Shown here one piece after another: positions 35,998-44,332 of a DNA stretch of 64,000 nucleotides. Position 1 is the stretch's first letter. Each line of letters starts with the position of its first letter. The notes under the pieces are model-generated. The model made no database searches. It was not told the DNA's origin and worked only from the letters and a program-made list of their open reading frames with translations. The position numbers and the translations under genes are program-made. The DNA comes from Dactylococcopsis salina PCC 8305 (GTDB taxonomy: Bacteria > Cyanobacteriota > Cyanobacteriia > Cyanobacteriales > Rubidibacteraceae): the NCBI RefSeq assembly GCF_000317615.1, contig NC_019780.1:3183840-3247839 (forward strand), given 5' to 3'.

Positions 35998-36831
35998 ATG
36001 TCTGATAAATTTTCCTCTTTTGCCGCCCCAATTCGCATCGGAATCTTTCTAATTTTACTGTTTTTAACTTGGCTTCCGATCGCGCTTTCTGCTCAATTTT
36101 TTCTCGGCGATCGTCCGAATTTACTAACCATTATAACAATGGGATGGTTGTTTATCCTCTTTTTTATCCTCATCAAAGCTGTCGGAAAGTGGTTTTATGG
36201 GGAACATAACGCTTATCGCAAAATTGGTTTATTTATAAGTTCCCAAAATGCTTTAGAACTCTTACAAGGATTAGGCATTGGCTTAAGTTTAACCTTTAGT
36301 TTATTTATATTGCAAGGAATCTTCGGCTGGTTAAATTGGGACAATAATTCCCTCCCCTTTTGGCGGTTAATTTTAGAAGGATCATTAACTGGACTCAGCG
36401 TTGCTTTTGCAGAAGAATCATTTTTTCGCGGTTGGCTATTAAATGAATTAGAAAGAGATTATTCCCTTAAAATTGCTTTGTGGACGAATGGAATTATTTT
36501 CGCGATCGCGCATTTTCTTAAACCTATTCCTGCTATGATTGAAACTCTCCCTGCTTTTCCAGGCTTACTTTTATTAGGCTTAATTTTAGGATTAGCAAGG
36601 AGAAAAAATCAGAGCCGATTAGGACTTTCTATTGGTTTACACGGGGGGTTAGTTTGGGGCTATTATATTGTTGATGTGGGAGAATTAATCAGCTATACTC
36701 AAATCGTCCCTCCTGCGATTACTGGCATTTATGGCAATCCAATTGCAGGCGTAATGGGCTGGTTATTTCTATTCGGATTAATCCTATGGTTAAAGCCCGA
36801 AAAAGATGAAACCAGGCGGGGGAGTGTATAA
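35998..36831 (+). CDS. CPBP family intramembrane glutamic endopeptidase
   Basis: 277 residues with about eight hydrophobic helices. The ABI/CPBP motifs are clear: EESFFRGWLLNELER (about residues 139-153), with the Glu pair and Arg, and a later IIFAIAHFL with the conserved His. Members are membrane proteases (Rce1-like) in protein processing or bacteriocin immunity. The gene ends inside the convergent DUF4079 gene: the two share 42 bp tail to tail. Confidence 0.88.
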   Translation: MSDKFSSFAAPIRIGIFLILLFLTWLPIALSAQFFLGDRPNLLTIITMGWLFILFFILIKAVGKWFYGEHNAYRKIGLFISSQNALELLQGLGIGLSLTFSLFILQGIFGWLNWDNNSLPFWRLILEGSLTGLSVAFAEESFFRGWLLNELERDYSLKIALWTNGIIFAIAHFLKPIPAMIETLPAFPGLLLLGLILGLARRKNQSRLGLSIGLHGGLVWGYYIVDVGELISYTQIVPPAITGIYGNPIAGVMGWLFLFGLILWLKPEKDETRRGSV

Positions 36832-37473
36832 CCCAATTTCAAAGATATCTCTGACTCCTGTCATTCCCTGACCAATAAATAATAACAGCGCGATCGAGTT
36901 AAGGACAATGTGAACTTTCCGCCAAAACAAGGATTTATCTTTATAAATTTCATCAATAATAGCAAGGGAAAAAATCATTAGTAACGCCGCCAACATTCCA
37001 GAATAATAATGAGAAATGTACCATTCGGCGGTACGTCGAAAAACTCCCTCTTGACTGCCTAAAATAACTAATCCCACTCCTGTTAAAGTAGCAAAAATAC
37101 CGCGCCATTTTTTCTCTCTCGCTTTATACAAAAACACTAAAGAAGCAATAGTCAACCCAAACATTAGAATTATAAAAATTGCTTGTAAAGGTTGGTTGGT
37201 AAAAAGTTCATTTTTAATGATATTCTTAGAGATAATTGCATGAGCCAGCGCGACTAAAACAATACCAACCACTGACGCAGAAAGCCATTTTCCTAGTTGA
37301 ACATGATCTTTTCCCACAGTGGGAGCAATTTTACTCTTTTTATTTTCAGATTTAATTTGTAAACGTCTTTGACGAGTTGCCCAAGCAAAGTTAACAACAA
37401 TTCCAATTAAAGGAAAAACGAAAATTACAGCGAGTGCGGGATGGATTAAAGTTAACCAATTATCAAGTGTCAT
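36790..37473 (-). CDS. DUF4079 membrane protein
   Basis: 227 residues with five or six hydrophobic helices; the start MTLDNWLTLIHPALAVIFVFP and the internal WYISHYYSGMLAAL are characteristic of DUF4079, a family found mainly in cyanobacteria and plastids. Conserved His (about residues 10 and 148) would suit haem or metal binding in the membrane, which is inference. It overlaps the 3' end of the CPBP gene by 42 bp. No partner gene is adjacent. Confidence 0.85.
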   Translation of the reverse strand: MTLDNWLTLIHPALAVIFVFPLIGIVVNFAWATRQRRLQIKSENKKSKIAPTVGKDHVQLGKWLSASVVGIVLVALAHAIISKNIIKNELFTNQPLQAIFIILMFGLTIASLVFLYKAREKKWRGIFATLTGVGLVILGSQEGVFRRTAEWYISHYYSGMLAALLMIFSLAIIDEIYKDKSLFWRKVHIVLNSIALLLFIGQGMTGVRDIFEIGLYTPPPGFIFFGL

Positions 37474-37539
37474 TATTCACCTCTTTAATCATTAATAAAA
37501 CTGGCTTCTATGATCTGAAATTAACAGATATAGCGGTTC

Positions 37540-37781
37540 TATAGCGATCCCATATTATTTGTAAAAAGTTGATGAACCGTTCCCCCCTTTCAAAGGGGGG
37601 TTAGGGGGGATTAATTCATCCTGCCTTTCAAAGGTTAGGGGGGATTAATTCATCCTGCCTTTCAAAGGTTAGGGGGGATTAATTCATCCCCCCTTGGAAA
37701 GGGGGGTTAGGGGGGATTAATTCATCCTGCCTTTCAAAGGTTAGGGGGGATTAATTCACAATTCTTATGTGGATTGCTATA
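37540..37781. repeat. MITE-like element with TATAGC ends enclosing five tandem repeats
   Basis: The ends are TATAGCGATC (37540-37549) and GATTGCTATA (37772-37781), inverted with one mismatch. Between them lie five tandem units of 34-39 bp, each ending gttaggggggattaattca; units 1 and 4 begin with the full ccccctttcaaagggggg or ccccccttggaaaggggggt hairpin, units 2, 3 and 5 with the shortened ctgcctttcaaagg. The same ends bound a 105-bp element at 42511-42615. The rest of the 483-bp gap holds no gene. Confidence 0.75.
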
Positions 37782-37956
37782 GAATCTATCCTAACTGATC
37801 AACTTTAAGAAAAGATGATATTTCACTGAGAATTTCCTTAAATATGTCTCTCTAAATCATTATTTAAGTTTTAGTAAAAATTCAGTCAACCAGATTACGT
37901 TATTTAAATTAGAATGAGATCGGAATCCAGAAAAGACCTCACTTAAGTTAATCCTG

Positions 37957-40197
37957 ATGACAGTTTCTGAATTTAATACCCAACATCTTTTTCGGCGTTT
38001 TCGGTTACGCTTGTTACGCTTACGTTTAGCAACATTAATATTAATCGGAATTATTACAATTGGGGCGGGAATTTCGATCGCGTGGTTTGCGGGAGAAGGA
38101 ACAATCACCGAATTATTTGAACAGCTTAATCAATTCCAAGCCAACCCGCCGCAATTATTAGAAGCACCCATGAACACTTCTAATAAATATCTTCTGATTC
38201 CTACTTTTATTTTATTAGCATTTGCCTTCATTGTCACCAAAATCATCCCCACACCGAGAGGATGGGCGCGATTTGTAATTATTATCATTTTACTCTCTTT
38301 AACGATTCGTTATTTATTCTGGCGAGTTACTACAATTAACCTTGATGATCCGCTCAATGGAACAATTAGTTTAACTTTATTTGCTTTAGAAATGTTAGTC
38401 GTCGTCAGCAGTGCGATTCAACTGTTTTTAATGTTAAAAATTAAAAATCGTTCTCCCCAAGCTGATCAACTACAAGAAGCAGTTAGAAAAAAAGAATTTC
38501 GTCCTACCGTTGACATTTTAATTCCCAGTTATGATGAACCCGAATTTATTTTAAGACGAACGATCATGGGTTGTCAGGCAATTAATTATGAACCAAAAAC
38601 CGTTTATTTATTAGATGACACCAGAAGACCTCATATTAAAAAACTGACCGAAGAATTAGGCTGTGAATATCTGACTCGTCCCACCAATGAACACGCGAAA
38701 GCAGGAAACTTAAATAACGCCTTACCAAAAACTAATGGCGAATTAATTGTTGTTTTCGACGCTGACTTTGTTCCTACCTCTAATTTTTTAGAGCGCACTG
38801 TGGGCTTTTTCCAAGATGAAAAAATGGCGTTAGTGCAAACCCCACAAAGTTTTTATAACGCTGATCCCATTGCTCATAATTTAGGGTTAGAAGATATTTT
38901 AACCCCAGAAGAAGAAGTTTTTTATCGTCAAATTCAACCAATTAAAGATGGTGCTGGAAGTGTGGTTTGTTCGGGTACAGCTTTTATTGTGAGACGAAAA
39001 GCATTAGAAGAAGCGGGAGGGTTTGTCACCGAATCTTTAAGTGAAGATTACTTCACTGGAATTAGATTGTCAGCGCAAGGATATCATCTCGCTTATTTAG
39101 ATGAAAAATTAAGTGCTGGATTAGCTGCCGAAAATATTGGCGCACATATTACCCAAAGAATACGTTGGGCGAGAGGAACATTACAAGCCTTTTTTATTGA
39201 AGCCAACCCCCTAATAATCAAGGGATTAAGTATCAAGCAAAGATTAGCGCATTTAGAAGGATTATTACATTGGTTTACCAGTTTTTCTCGAATCTTCTTC
39301 TTATTAATGCCTTTAGCTTACTCTTTTTTACAAGTGCTTCCTCTCAAGACAACGATTGAAGAAGTCATCTATTTCTTTTTACCATTTTATCTCGTTCAAC
39401 TGACCGTTTTTTCGTGGTTAAATTGTCGCAGTCGCTCTGGAATTTTATCAGATGTTTATTCTCTCGTTTCTGCTTTTCCTCTGGCTATAACTGTAATTCA
39501 AGTAATGATTCGTCCTTTTTCTTCTGGTTTTAAAGTCACGCCGAAAGGAGTAAAAGGAGAACAAAAAATTCGCTTTAATTGGATACTAGCTTTACCGTTG
39601 GTGATTCTATTTATTTTGAGTGCAATCAGTTTGTGGCGTTGTTTGGGAATGGCTTTCTTACATACTAACCATGATTGGCGTTTAGGTTGGGTCTGGAGTG
39701 GTTATAATTTATTAATGCTGGGAATTGCCCTATTGATTTTATTAGATATTCCTAGCCAAGATGTTTATCAATGGTTTAATTTACGGCGAATTGTTGCAGT
39801 TAAGTTAGGAAGAGAAACGATTTGGGGCGTAACGACTAAACTCTCAGAAGTCGGTTTAGAAATGACATTAACCCATCAATTAGAACTTCCTCCGAATTTA
39901 GAATCTTACGAGGTAGAATTAGAGTTAGTGGAGGAAAAGATTAAGTTACAGGGAGTGATTACTGTTTTAGAAAAATCGGATGATTTTCCCAGATTAAAAA
40001 TTCAGTTGGAAAACTTAACCACTGAACAACATCGTCAGTTAGTGGAACTTTTATTCTGTCGTCCAGGACAATGGTTAAGTCGATCTTCTCCTGGGGAAAT
40101 TCAATCATTATTCTTGTTATTTCGTATTTTAATCCGACCTCATTTTCTCTTCCGTAACCGTCAAGAAATTAAAGGCGTAAAAGTCGCTCAAGTTTAA
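37957..40197 (+). CDS. Cellulose synthase-like GT2 with PilZ-like C-terminus
   Basis: 746 residues. Two to four N-terminal helices, a cytosolic GT2 core and a C-terminal helix bundle, as in BcsA. Catalytic elements: DILIPSYDEP (about residue 187), the DxD-like VVFDADFVP (about 265), LSEDYFTG in the TED position (about 350, Ser for Thr) and QRIRWARG for QxxRW (about 400). The C-terminal 120 residues include NLRRIVAVKLGR and KLSEVGLEM, which fit a PilZ cyclic-di-GMP domain (RxxxR...NxSxxG, degenerate). The product could be cellulose or another beta-glucan for biofilm. No bcsB or regulator lies beside it. Confidence 0.82.
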   Translation: MTVSEFNTQHLFRRFRLRLLRLRLATLILIGIITIGAGISIAWFAGEGTITELFEQLNQFQANPPQLLEAPMNTSNKYLLIPTFILLAFAFIVTKIIPTPRGWARFVIIIILLSLTIRYLFWRVTTINLDDPLNGTISLTLFALEMLVVVSSAIQLFLMLKIKNRSPQADQLQEAVRKKEFRPTVDILIPSYDEPEFILRRTIMGCQAINYEPKTVYLLDDTRRPHIKKLTEELGCEYLTRPTNEHAKAGNLNNALPKTNGELIVVFDADFVPTSNFLERTVGFFQDEKMALVQTPQSFYNADPIAHNLGLEDILTPEEEVFYRQIQPIKDGAGSVVCSGTAFIVRRKALEEAGGFVTESLSEDYFTGIRLSAQGYHLAYLDEKLSAGLAAENIGAHITQRIRWARGTLQAFFIEANPLIIKGLSIKQRLAHLEGLLHWFTSFSRIFFLLMPLAYSFLQVLPLKTTIEEVIYFFLPFYLVQLTVFSWLNCRSRSGILSDVYSLVSAFPLAITVIQVMIRPFSSGFKVTPKGVKGEQKIRFNWILALPLVILFILSAISLWRCLGMAFLHTNHDWRLGWVWSGYNLLMLGIALLILLDIPSQDVYQWFNLRRIVAVKLGRETIWGVTTKLSEVGLEMTLTHQLELPPNLESYEVELELVEEKIKLQGVITVLEKSDDFPRLKIQLENLTTEQHRQLVELLFCRPGQWLSRSSPGEIQSLFLLFRILIRPHFLFRNRQEIKGVKVAQV

Positions 40198-40252
40198 AAA
40201 TGCTTAATCTCTGGTGGCTACAATCAGTGACCACGCCATCACTCAATTTAAT

Positions 40253-40271
40253 CCCGACTAATTTTGTCGGG
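40253..40271 (+). terminator. Small hairpin CCCGAC/GTCGGG after GT2 gene
   Basis: A 6-bp stem with 7-nt loop (taatttt), followed by tttgg, about 55 bp after the GT2 stop. The weak T-run makes it a moderate terminator candidate; it also lies 69 bp before the thrC start. Confidence 0.45.
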
Positions 40272-40324
40272 TTTGGTTGCCGCCCCGATCGGGCTGTGTT
40301 AGTATCAAGCGAATTGAAATGTAA

Positions 40325-40330
40325 AAGGAG
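40325..40330 (+). promoter_or_regulatory. Shine-Dalgarno AAGGAG that decides the thrC start
   Basis: AAGGAG touches the ATG at 40331, too close for initiation, but is 9 nt from the ATG at 40340. The latter is therefore chosen. Confidence 0.8.
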
Positions 40331-40339
40331 ATGAACCCA

Positions 40340-41635
40340 ATGGCTCTTGCAACTGAAACCAGTAATGCGAAACCCACCTACACCAATTTAGTCTCGAAAG
40401 AAGGAGGCACAACCTACGACTTACTCCCCCTCCATGTTTGCGAAGAAACCTTTGCACCTTTGGAAGTTGCTTACGACTATGACGCAATTCGTGAGCAAGT
40501 GAGCAGAGAAAGCATTGCGGCCGGTCCCAAGTCCATCTGGCGTTACAAACCCTTTTTACCGGTCACAGGCGAAGTCATTGATGTGGGAACGGGAATGACT
40601 CCCTTAGTAAAGTCGAAGCGGTTAGCCCGTCGTCTCGGCTTAAAAGAACTCTATATTAAAAATGATGCGGTGAATATGCCCACATTGAGCTTCAAAGACC
40701 GCGTGGTTTCTGTGGCTTTAACCAAAGCGAGAGAATTTGGCTTTTCTACCGTTTCCTGCGCCAGTACGGGAAACCTCGCTAACTCTACCGCCGCCATCGC
40801 TGCCAGTGCGGGGTTAGAATGTTGTGTGTTTATTCCTGCCGATTTAGAATTGGGCAAAGTGTTGGGAACTTTGATTTATAACCCAACCGTCATGGCAGTG
40901 AAAGGAAACTATGACCAAGTGAATCGTCTCTGTAGTGAAGTCGCCAACGGCTATGGCTGGGGATTTGTGAATATTAATCTTCGTCCCTATTATTCCGAAG
41001 GCTCGAAAACCCTCGGTTTTGAAGTTGCCGAACAATTAGGATGGAAACTACCCGATCATATTGTTTCTCCTTTAGCTTCAGGTTCTCTCTATACAAAAAT
41101 TTATAAAGGTTTCCAAGAATTTGTAAAAACAGGTTTAGTGGAAGATAAGGCGGTTCGTTTCAGTGGCGCACAAGCGGAAGGCTGTTCTCCCATTTCTCAA
41201 GCATTCAAAGAAGGACGGGATTTTGTCACCCCAGTAAAACCCAATACAATCGCAAAATCGATCGCAATTGGTAATCCCGCCGATGGTGCTTATGCTTTAG
41301 ATGTGGCTCGTCAAACCAACGGTAACATTGAAGATGTCACCGACGCAGAAATTATTGAAGGGATTAAACTCTTAGCAGAAACGGAAGGAATCTTTACTGA
41401 AACCGCCGGCGGCACAACGATCGCAGTGCTGAAAAAATTAGTAGAAGCTGGTAAAATTGACCCTGACGAAACCACGGTTGCTTATATCACAGGAAACGGA
41501 TTGAAAACTCAAGAAGCAGTACAAGGTTATATTGGCGAACCGTTTGCGATTGATCCGAATTTAGATAGTTTTGAACGCGCCTGGCAACGGTCACGGACGC
41601 TCGATCGTTTAGAATGGCAACAAGTGTTAGTCTAG
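40340..41635 (+). CDS. thrC: Threonine synthase
   Basis: 431 residues from the ATG at 40340. Converts O-phospho-homoserine to threonine with PLP. The Schiff-base Lys is in MPTLSFKDRVVS (about residue 115), the phosphate loop region in CASTGNLANSTAA (about 140). A type I-like, long N-terminus and C-terminal SAGG-like AETEGIFTETAGGTT fit the cyanobacterial/plant class. A CysO-like sulfur carrier gene follows 105 bp later and DUF2996 after that. Confidence 0.94.
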   Translation: MALATETSNAKPTYTNLVSKEGGTTYDLLPLHVCEETFAPLEVAYDYDAIREQVSRESIAAGPKSIWRYKPFLPVTGEVIDVGTGMTPLVKSKRLARRLGLKELYIKNDAVNMPTLSFKDRVVSVALTKAREFGFSTVSCASTGNLANSTAAIAASAGLECCVFIPADLELGKVLGTLIYNPTVMAVKGNYDQVNRLCSEVANGYGWGFVNINLRPYYSEGSKTLGFEVAEQLGWKLPDHIVSPLASGSLYTKIYKGFQEFVKTGLVEDKAVRFSGAQAEGCSPISQAFKEGRDFVTPVKPNTIAKSIAIGNPADGAYALDVARQTNGNIEDVTDAEIIEGIKLLAETEGIFTETAGGTTIAVLKKLVEAGKIDPDETTVAYITGNGLKTQEAVQGYIGEPFAIDPNLDSFERAWQRSRTLDRLEWQQVLV

Positions 41636-41695
41636 TTTCGCCTCTCCTGTAGAAATTTAGTAAATTGTTGTTGGCGATTCCCTGCTTTATTAAAG

Positions 41696-41737
41696 GAATT
41701 ACCAATAACAAAGAACCGATAATCAGTAACGAATAAC
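41696..41737 (+). repeat. Six heptads abutting the CysO-like start
   Basis: In exact 7-bp phase: GAATTAC, CAATAAC, AAAGAAC, CGATAAT, CAGTAAC, GAATAAC. The last ends 3 nt before the ATG at 41741, so the array takes the place of a Shine-Dalgarno site. Confidence 0.65.
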
Positions 41738-41740
41738 AGT

Positions 41741-42016
41741 ATGAGTGTAAAAGTTTTAGTTCCTACCGTATTACAAAAATATACCGAAAACCAAGCCGTT
41801 TTAGAATGCGATGGAAGCAACGTTAAAGAGTTAGTTGAAACTCTCGAACAAAACTATCCTGGCTTTAAAGGACGTTTACGGGATGAAGAAGGAAAACTGC
41901 GTCGCTTCCTCAATTTTTATGTGAATAGTGAAGACATTCGTTTCTTAGAATACGATAAAACTTCCCTTAAAGATGGCGATGAAGTGAGTATTGTTCCTGC
42001 TGTTGCGGGTGGTTGA
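41741..42016 (+). CDS. CysO-like ubiquitin-fold sulfur carrier (MoaD/ThiS family)
   Basis: 91 residues of beta-grasp fold ending in Gly-Gly, the site of thiocarboxylate formation. The C-terminal half ([18 protein letters not shown], then [14 protein letters not shown]) is much closer to mycobacterial CysO (LHRFVNIYVNDEDVRF ... AVAGG, from memory) than to MoaD or ThiS. CysO feeds sulfur to cysteine synthase CysM. It lies directly downstream of thrC, a PLP enzyme of the same superfamily as CysM. Whether it supplies sulfur to a cysteine synthase, tungsten/molybdenum cofactor synthesis, or a ThrC-linked reaction is open. Confidence 0.82.
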   Translation: MSVKVLVPTVLQKYTENQAVLECDGSNVKELVETLEQNYPGFKGRLRDEEGKLRRFLNFYVNSEDIRFLEYDKTSLKDGDEVSIVPAVAGG

Positions 42017-42025
42017 ACGGTGACG

Positions 42026-42053
42026 AAATAATTAATAACGAATAAGTAATAAC
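42026..42053 (+). repeat. Four heptads upstream of the DUF2996 start
   Basis: AAATAAT, TAATAAC, GAATAAG and TAATAAC are in 7-bp phase, ending 4 nt before the ATG at 42058. They fill nearly the whole gap to the preceding gene. Confidence 0.5.
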
Positions 42054-42057
42054 GGAT

Positions 42058-42498
42058 ATGTCTGAAGAAGAAAAGTCGAACCAAGAAACCAAAGCTGATT
42101 CCTCAGCCAAGAAGAAAGAAGAAAAAGAACCTCCCATTGAAGATAAACCGTTACCTGAGTTTATCAAGGAACATTATGAACCCACTCTCAAAGAAGCGCT
42201 AACTCAACAAGGAATTGAAGATTTAGAGTTAGAGTTTAAAACAGATAAGTTTCCTTTACCAGGCGGCGAAGAATGTCCGCAATTAGTGGGAGAATGGGAC
42301 GGAGGAAAACGCCGTTTTAACGTTTACTTTTTAGACGAAGATATCAGTGGGAAAAAAGCCTTTTCTTACAGCGCTACTGATGCGCCTCCGAGTACCATTG
42401 AATCCTTTATGATTGATGAACGAAAAGTCAATTTAGACCTCTTGGTGATGTACACTGTACAACGCTTGAATGGTCAAAAGTGGATCGATCGTAATTAA
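42058..42498 (+). CDS. DUF2996 protein
   Basis: 146 residues. A highly charged N-terminus (residues 1-33, E/K-rich) precedes a compact domain containing LPEFIKEHYEPTLKEAL, DKFPLPGGEECPQLVGEW and NLDLLVMYTVQRLNGQKW, the DUF2996 signature of cyanobacteria and chloroplasts. No signal or membrane segment. Function is not established. It follows thrC and the sulfur carrier on the same strand with 41 bp to the latter; an operon is plausible, though the heptad array between them may interfere. Confidence 0.83.
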   Translation: MSEEEKSNQETKADSSAKKKEEKEPPIEDKPLPEFIKEHYEPTLKEALTQQGIEDLELEFKTDKFPLPGGEECPQLVGEWDGGKRRFNVYFLDEDISGKKAFSYSATDAPPSTIESFMIDERKVNLDLLVMYTVQRLNGQKWIDRN

Positions 42499-42510
42499 AT
42501 GAATGTTTGA

Positions 42511-42615
42511 TATAGCAATCGGAGATGAGTGGTGAGAAGTTTCAGCCCCCTACCCCCCAATCTTGGGGGAACTAGATTGCATCTCCTTCTCATATCTGAT
42601 TCGGAGATTGCTATA
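42511..42615. repeat. 105-bp MITE-like element with TATAGCAATC ends
   Basis: Perfect 10-bp terminal inverted repeats: TATAGCAATC (42511-42520) and GATTGCTATA (42606-42615). Between them is a hairpin (cccccaatcttggggg, about 42549). Another solo end TATAGCAATC is at 42647-42656. Same ends as 37540-37781. Confidence 0.7.
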
Positions 42616-42682
42616 GCCATTCTCTCTTTAAAAATTAGTAATTGGTTATAGCAATCTCATAAGATTCGTAAATTTTAAAGAC

Positions 42683-42710
42683 CCCCAATTCCCGCAATTG
42701 GGGTATTTTT
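42683..42710 (+). terminator. Rho-independent terminator-like hairpin
   Basis: CCCCAATT-cccgc-AATTGGGG with the tail tattttt: an 8-bp stem, 5-nt loop and T-rich run. It lies 185 bp after DUF2996 and 33 bp before the next gene's GTG. Confidence 0.75.
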
Positions 42711-42742
42711 GTCTTTACCATCCAATGATTTAAGCACTCACC

Positions 42743-43585
42743 GTGACTCGACATCCTTTCGACCAACTTGCGAAACAACTCCTTGAACAACTTCTCCTAC
42801 CTTGCGGAGACGTGGAAATCTCCAAAGAAGTCCCAGGAGAACCCCACTTCATTGACCTTTACTTTTCCCCTCAAACCAATGTTACCCCTGATCCTCAAAC
42901 TCTAGGGATTTTAGCAGCAATGCTTCAATCTCCAGGACTATTTGAACCGTTCCGAAATCCGCCCTCAGTTGAAGACATGGAAAGTTGTCTCCTCAAGCGA
43001 CTGTGGTTGGTTTCATCTCTCCGCCGTCGTGGCACTTTCAACCCTAATCATCCGCCCCTGCTTTGGATCATTGCACCGACAGTTAGTCAGAACTTTCTGA
43101 ACAGCTTTAGCGCAGTCAAGAAAGAAAATTGGCTGTCTGGAATCTATGAATTAGCACCGGCTCTGAAAGCAATTATAATTGTCGTGCATCAACTGCCAAA
43201 AACATCAGAAACTCTCTGGTTAAGACTGCTGGGAAAAGGAAGAGTACAACAACAAGCGGTAGAAGAAGTGATCGCTCTACCAGAGGAAGACTCCAGACGG
43301 GCGATCGCGCTAAGATTATTATCAATCTGGAAAGTTACCGTTGAAATGAGTCCAGAGATTCCAGAAGAGGAGGAATTAACTATGCCCATCCCACAAGCCT
43401 TTTTAGAATGGGAAAATCAAGTTGAACAACGTGGACGAAAAGAAGGACAAAAGGAAGCCATCAGAACTATTGCTCTCAATCTAATGCAGACGGGAATGTC
43501 TCTCTCTCAAGTTTCTGAAGTGACAGGATTATCTTTGGAAGAAGTTCAAAACTTACAAGCAGATCACAAGGAAAGCAACCAGTAA
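42743..43585 (+). CDS. Rpn-like/PD-(D/E)XK-type paralogue, copy 3
   Basis: 280 residues, starting GTG (MTRHPFDQLAKQLLEQLLLP). Distant from copies 1-2 but same layout: nuclease-like N-terminus (EPHFIDLYFSP), LWLRLLGKGRVQQQAVEEV, a polar helical hinge (NQVEQRGRKEGQKEA) with few repeat units, and tail NLMQTGMSLSQVSEVTGLSLEEV. The stop is in heptads (AAC CAG TAA TCAGTAACC). Its 3' part is tandemly duplicated at 43640-43930. Copy 4 at 44924 is about 95 per cent identical. Confidence 0.72.
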   Translation: MTRHPFDQLAKQLLEQLLLPCGDVEISKEVPGEPHFIDLYFSPQTNVTPDPQTLGILAAMLQSPGLFEPFRNPPSVEDMESCLLKRLWLVSSLRRRGTFNPNHPPLLWIIAPTVSQNFLNSFSAVKKENWLSGIYELAPALKAIIIVVHQLPKTSETLWLRLLGKGRVQQQAVEEVIALPEEDSRRAIALRLLSIWKVTVEMSPEIPEEEELTMPIPQAFLEWENQVEQRGRKEGQKEAIRTIALNLMQTGMSLSQVSEVTGLSLEEVQNLQADHKESNQ

Positions 43586-43639
43586 TCAGTAACCAATCTT
43601 TCCCAAAATCGATCGCCGAAGAGCTTCTCGCAGCGTAAC

Positions 43640-43930
43640 GAGGAAGACTCCAGACGGGCGATCGCGCTAAGATTATTATCAATCTGGAAAGTTACCGTTG
43701 AAATGAGTCCAGAGATTCCAGAAGAGGAGGAATTAACTATGCCCATCCCACAAGCCTTTTTAGAATGGGAAAAACAAGTTGAACAACGTGGACGAAAAGA
43801 AGCCATGAGAACTATTGCTCTCAATCTAATGCAGACGGGAATGTCTCTCTCTCAGGTTTCTGAAGTGACAGGATTATCTTTGGAGGAAGTTCAAAACTTA
43901 CAAGCAGATCACAAGGAAAGCAACCAGTAA
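43640..43930 (+). pseudogene. Tandem-duplicated 3' fragment of copy 3
   Basis: From gaggaagactccagacgggc onward this repeats 43283-43585 almost base for base, with one in-frame 12-bp deletion in the hinge (43793 region) and a few changes, and keeps the same C-terminus and stop. The first 60 per cent of the gene, with the nuclease-like core, is missing. An in-frame ATG at 43703 could give 75 residues containing only the hinge and tail. The duplicated unit is about 357 bp and includes the downstream aaaatcgatcgc segment. Confidence 0.85.
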
Positions 43931-44083
43931 TCAGTAACCAATCTTTCCCAAAATCGATCGCTGAAGAGCTTCTCGCGGAGCGACATCTCACCCTCCTTAT
44001 TTTTCTCTCGTCAAAGTCTGCGTATCCCTAGATGATCTACAATAAAATCAAGGAAGTTATTTCAAATCTTAAATCTAAGTCCA

Positions 44084-44332
44084 ATGACTTCTCCAGTGAT
44101 TGCAATTGTCAAAAATGGCAAGATTGAGCTATTAAACCCCTTATCTTTCCCCGAAGGAACTCAGTTATTAGTGACTCCTATTCCTTCGGAAAGTCAAGTG
44201 GAAACTATCGAAACGAAGGATGAGTGGTATAACCTATCCTTACAGGGATTGAATCGTTGCTTTGATGAAAACGAACCAGAATACACTTTAGAACAAATTA
44301 AAGAATTCAATCCTGACTATGAAGGAGGGTGA
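44084..44332 (+). CDS. Antitoxin, AF2212-like (DUF104) type
   Basis: 82 residues. The N-terminal half (IAIVKNGKIELLNPLSFPEG, then TQLLVTPI) is the AF2212-like/DUF104 beta domain seen in small antitoxins; the C-terminal half is acidic (ETIETKDEWY ... LEQIKEFNPDYEGG) and would wrap the toxin. The stop overlaps the start of the MazF-like gene by 14 bp, the usual coupling of toxin-antitoxin pairs. Confidence 0.75.
   Translation: MTSPVIAIVKNGKIELLNPLSFPEGTQLLVTPIPSESQVETIETKDEWYNLSLQGLNRCFDENEPEYTLEQIKEFNPDYEGG

Noticed and set aside
37581..37759. Possible CRISPR array
   Set aside because: Units are tandem with no variable spacers, and no cas gene is near. The same holds for the heptad arrays.
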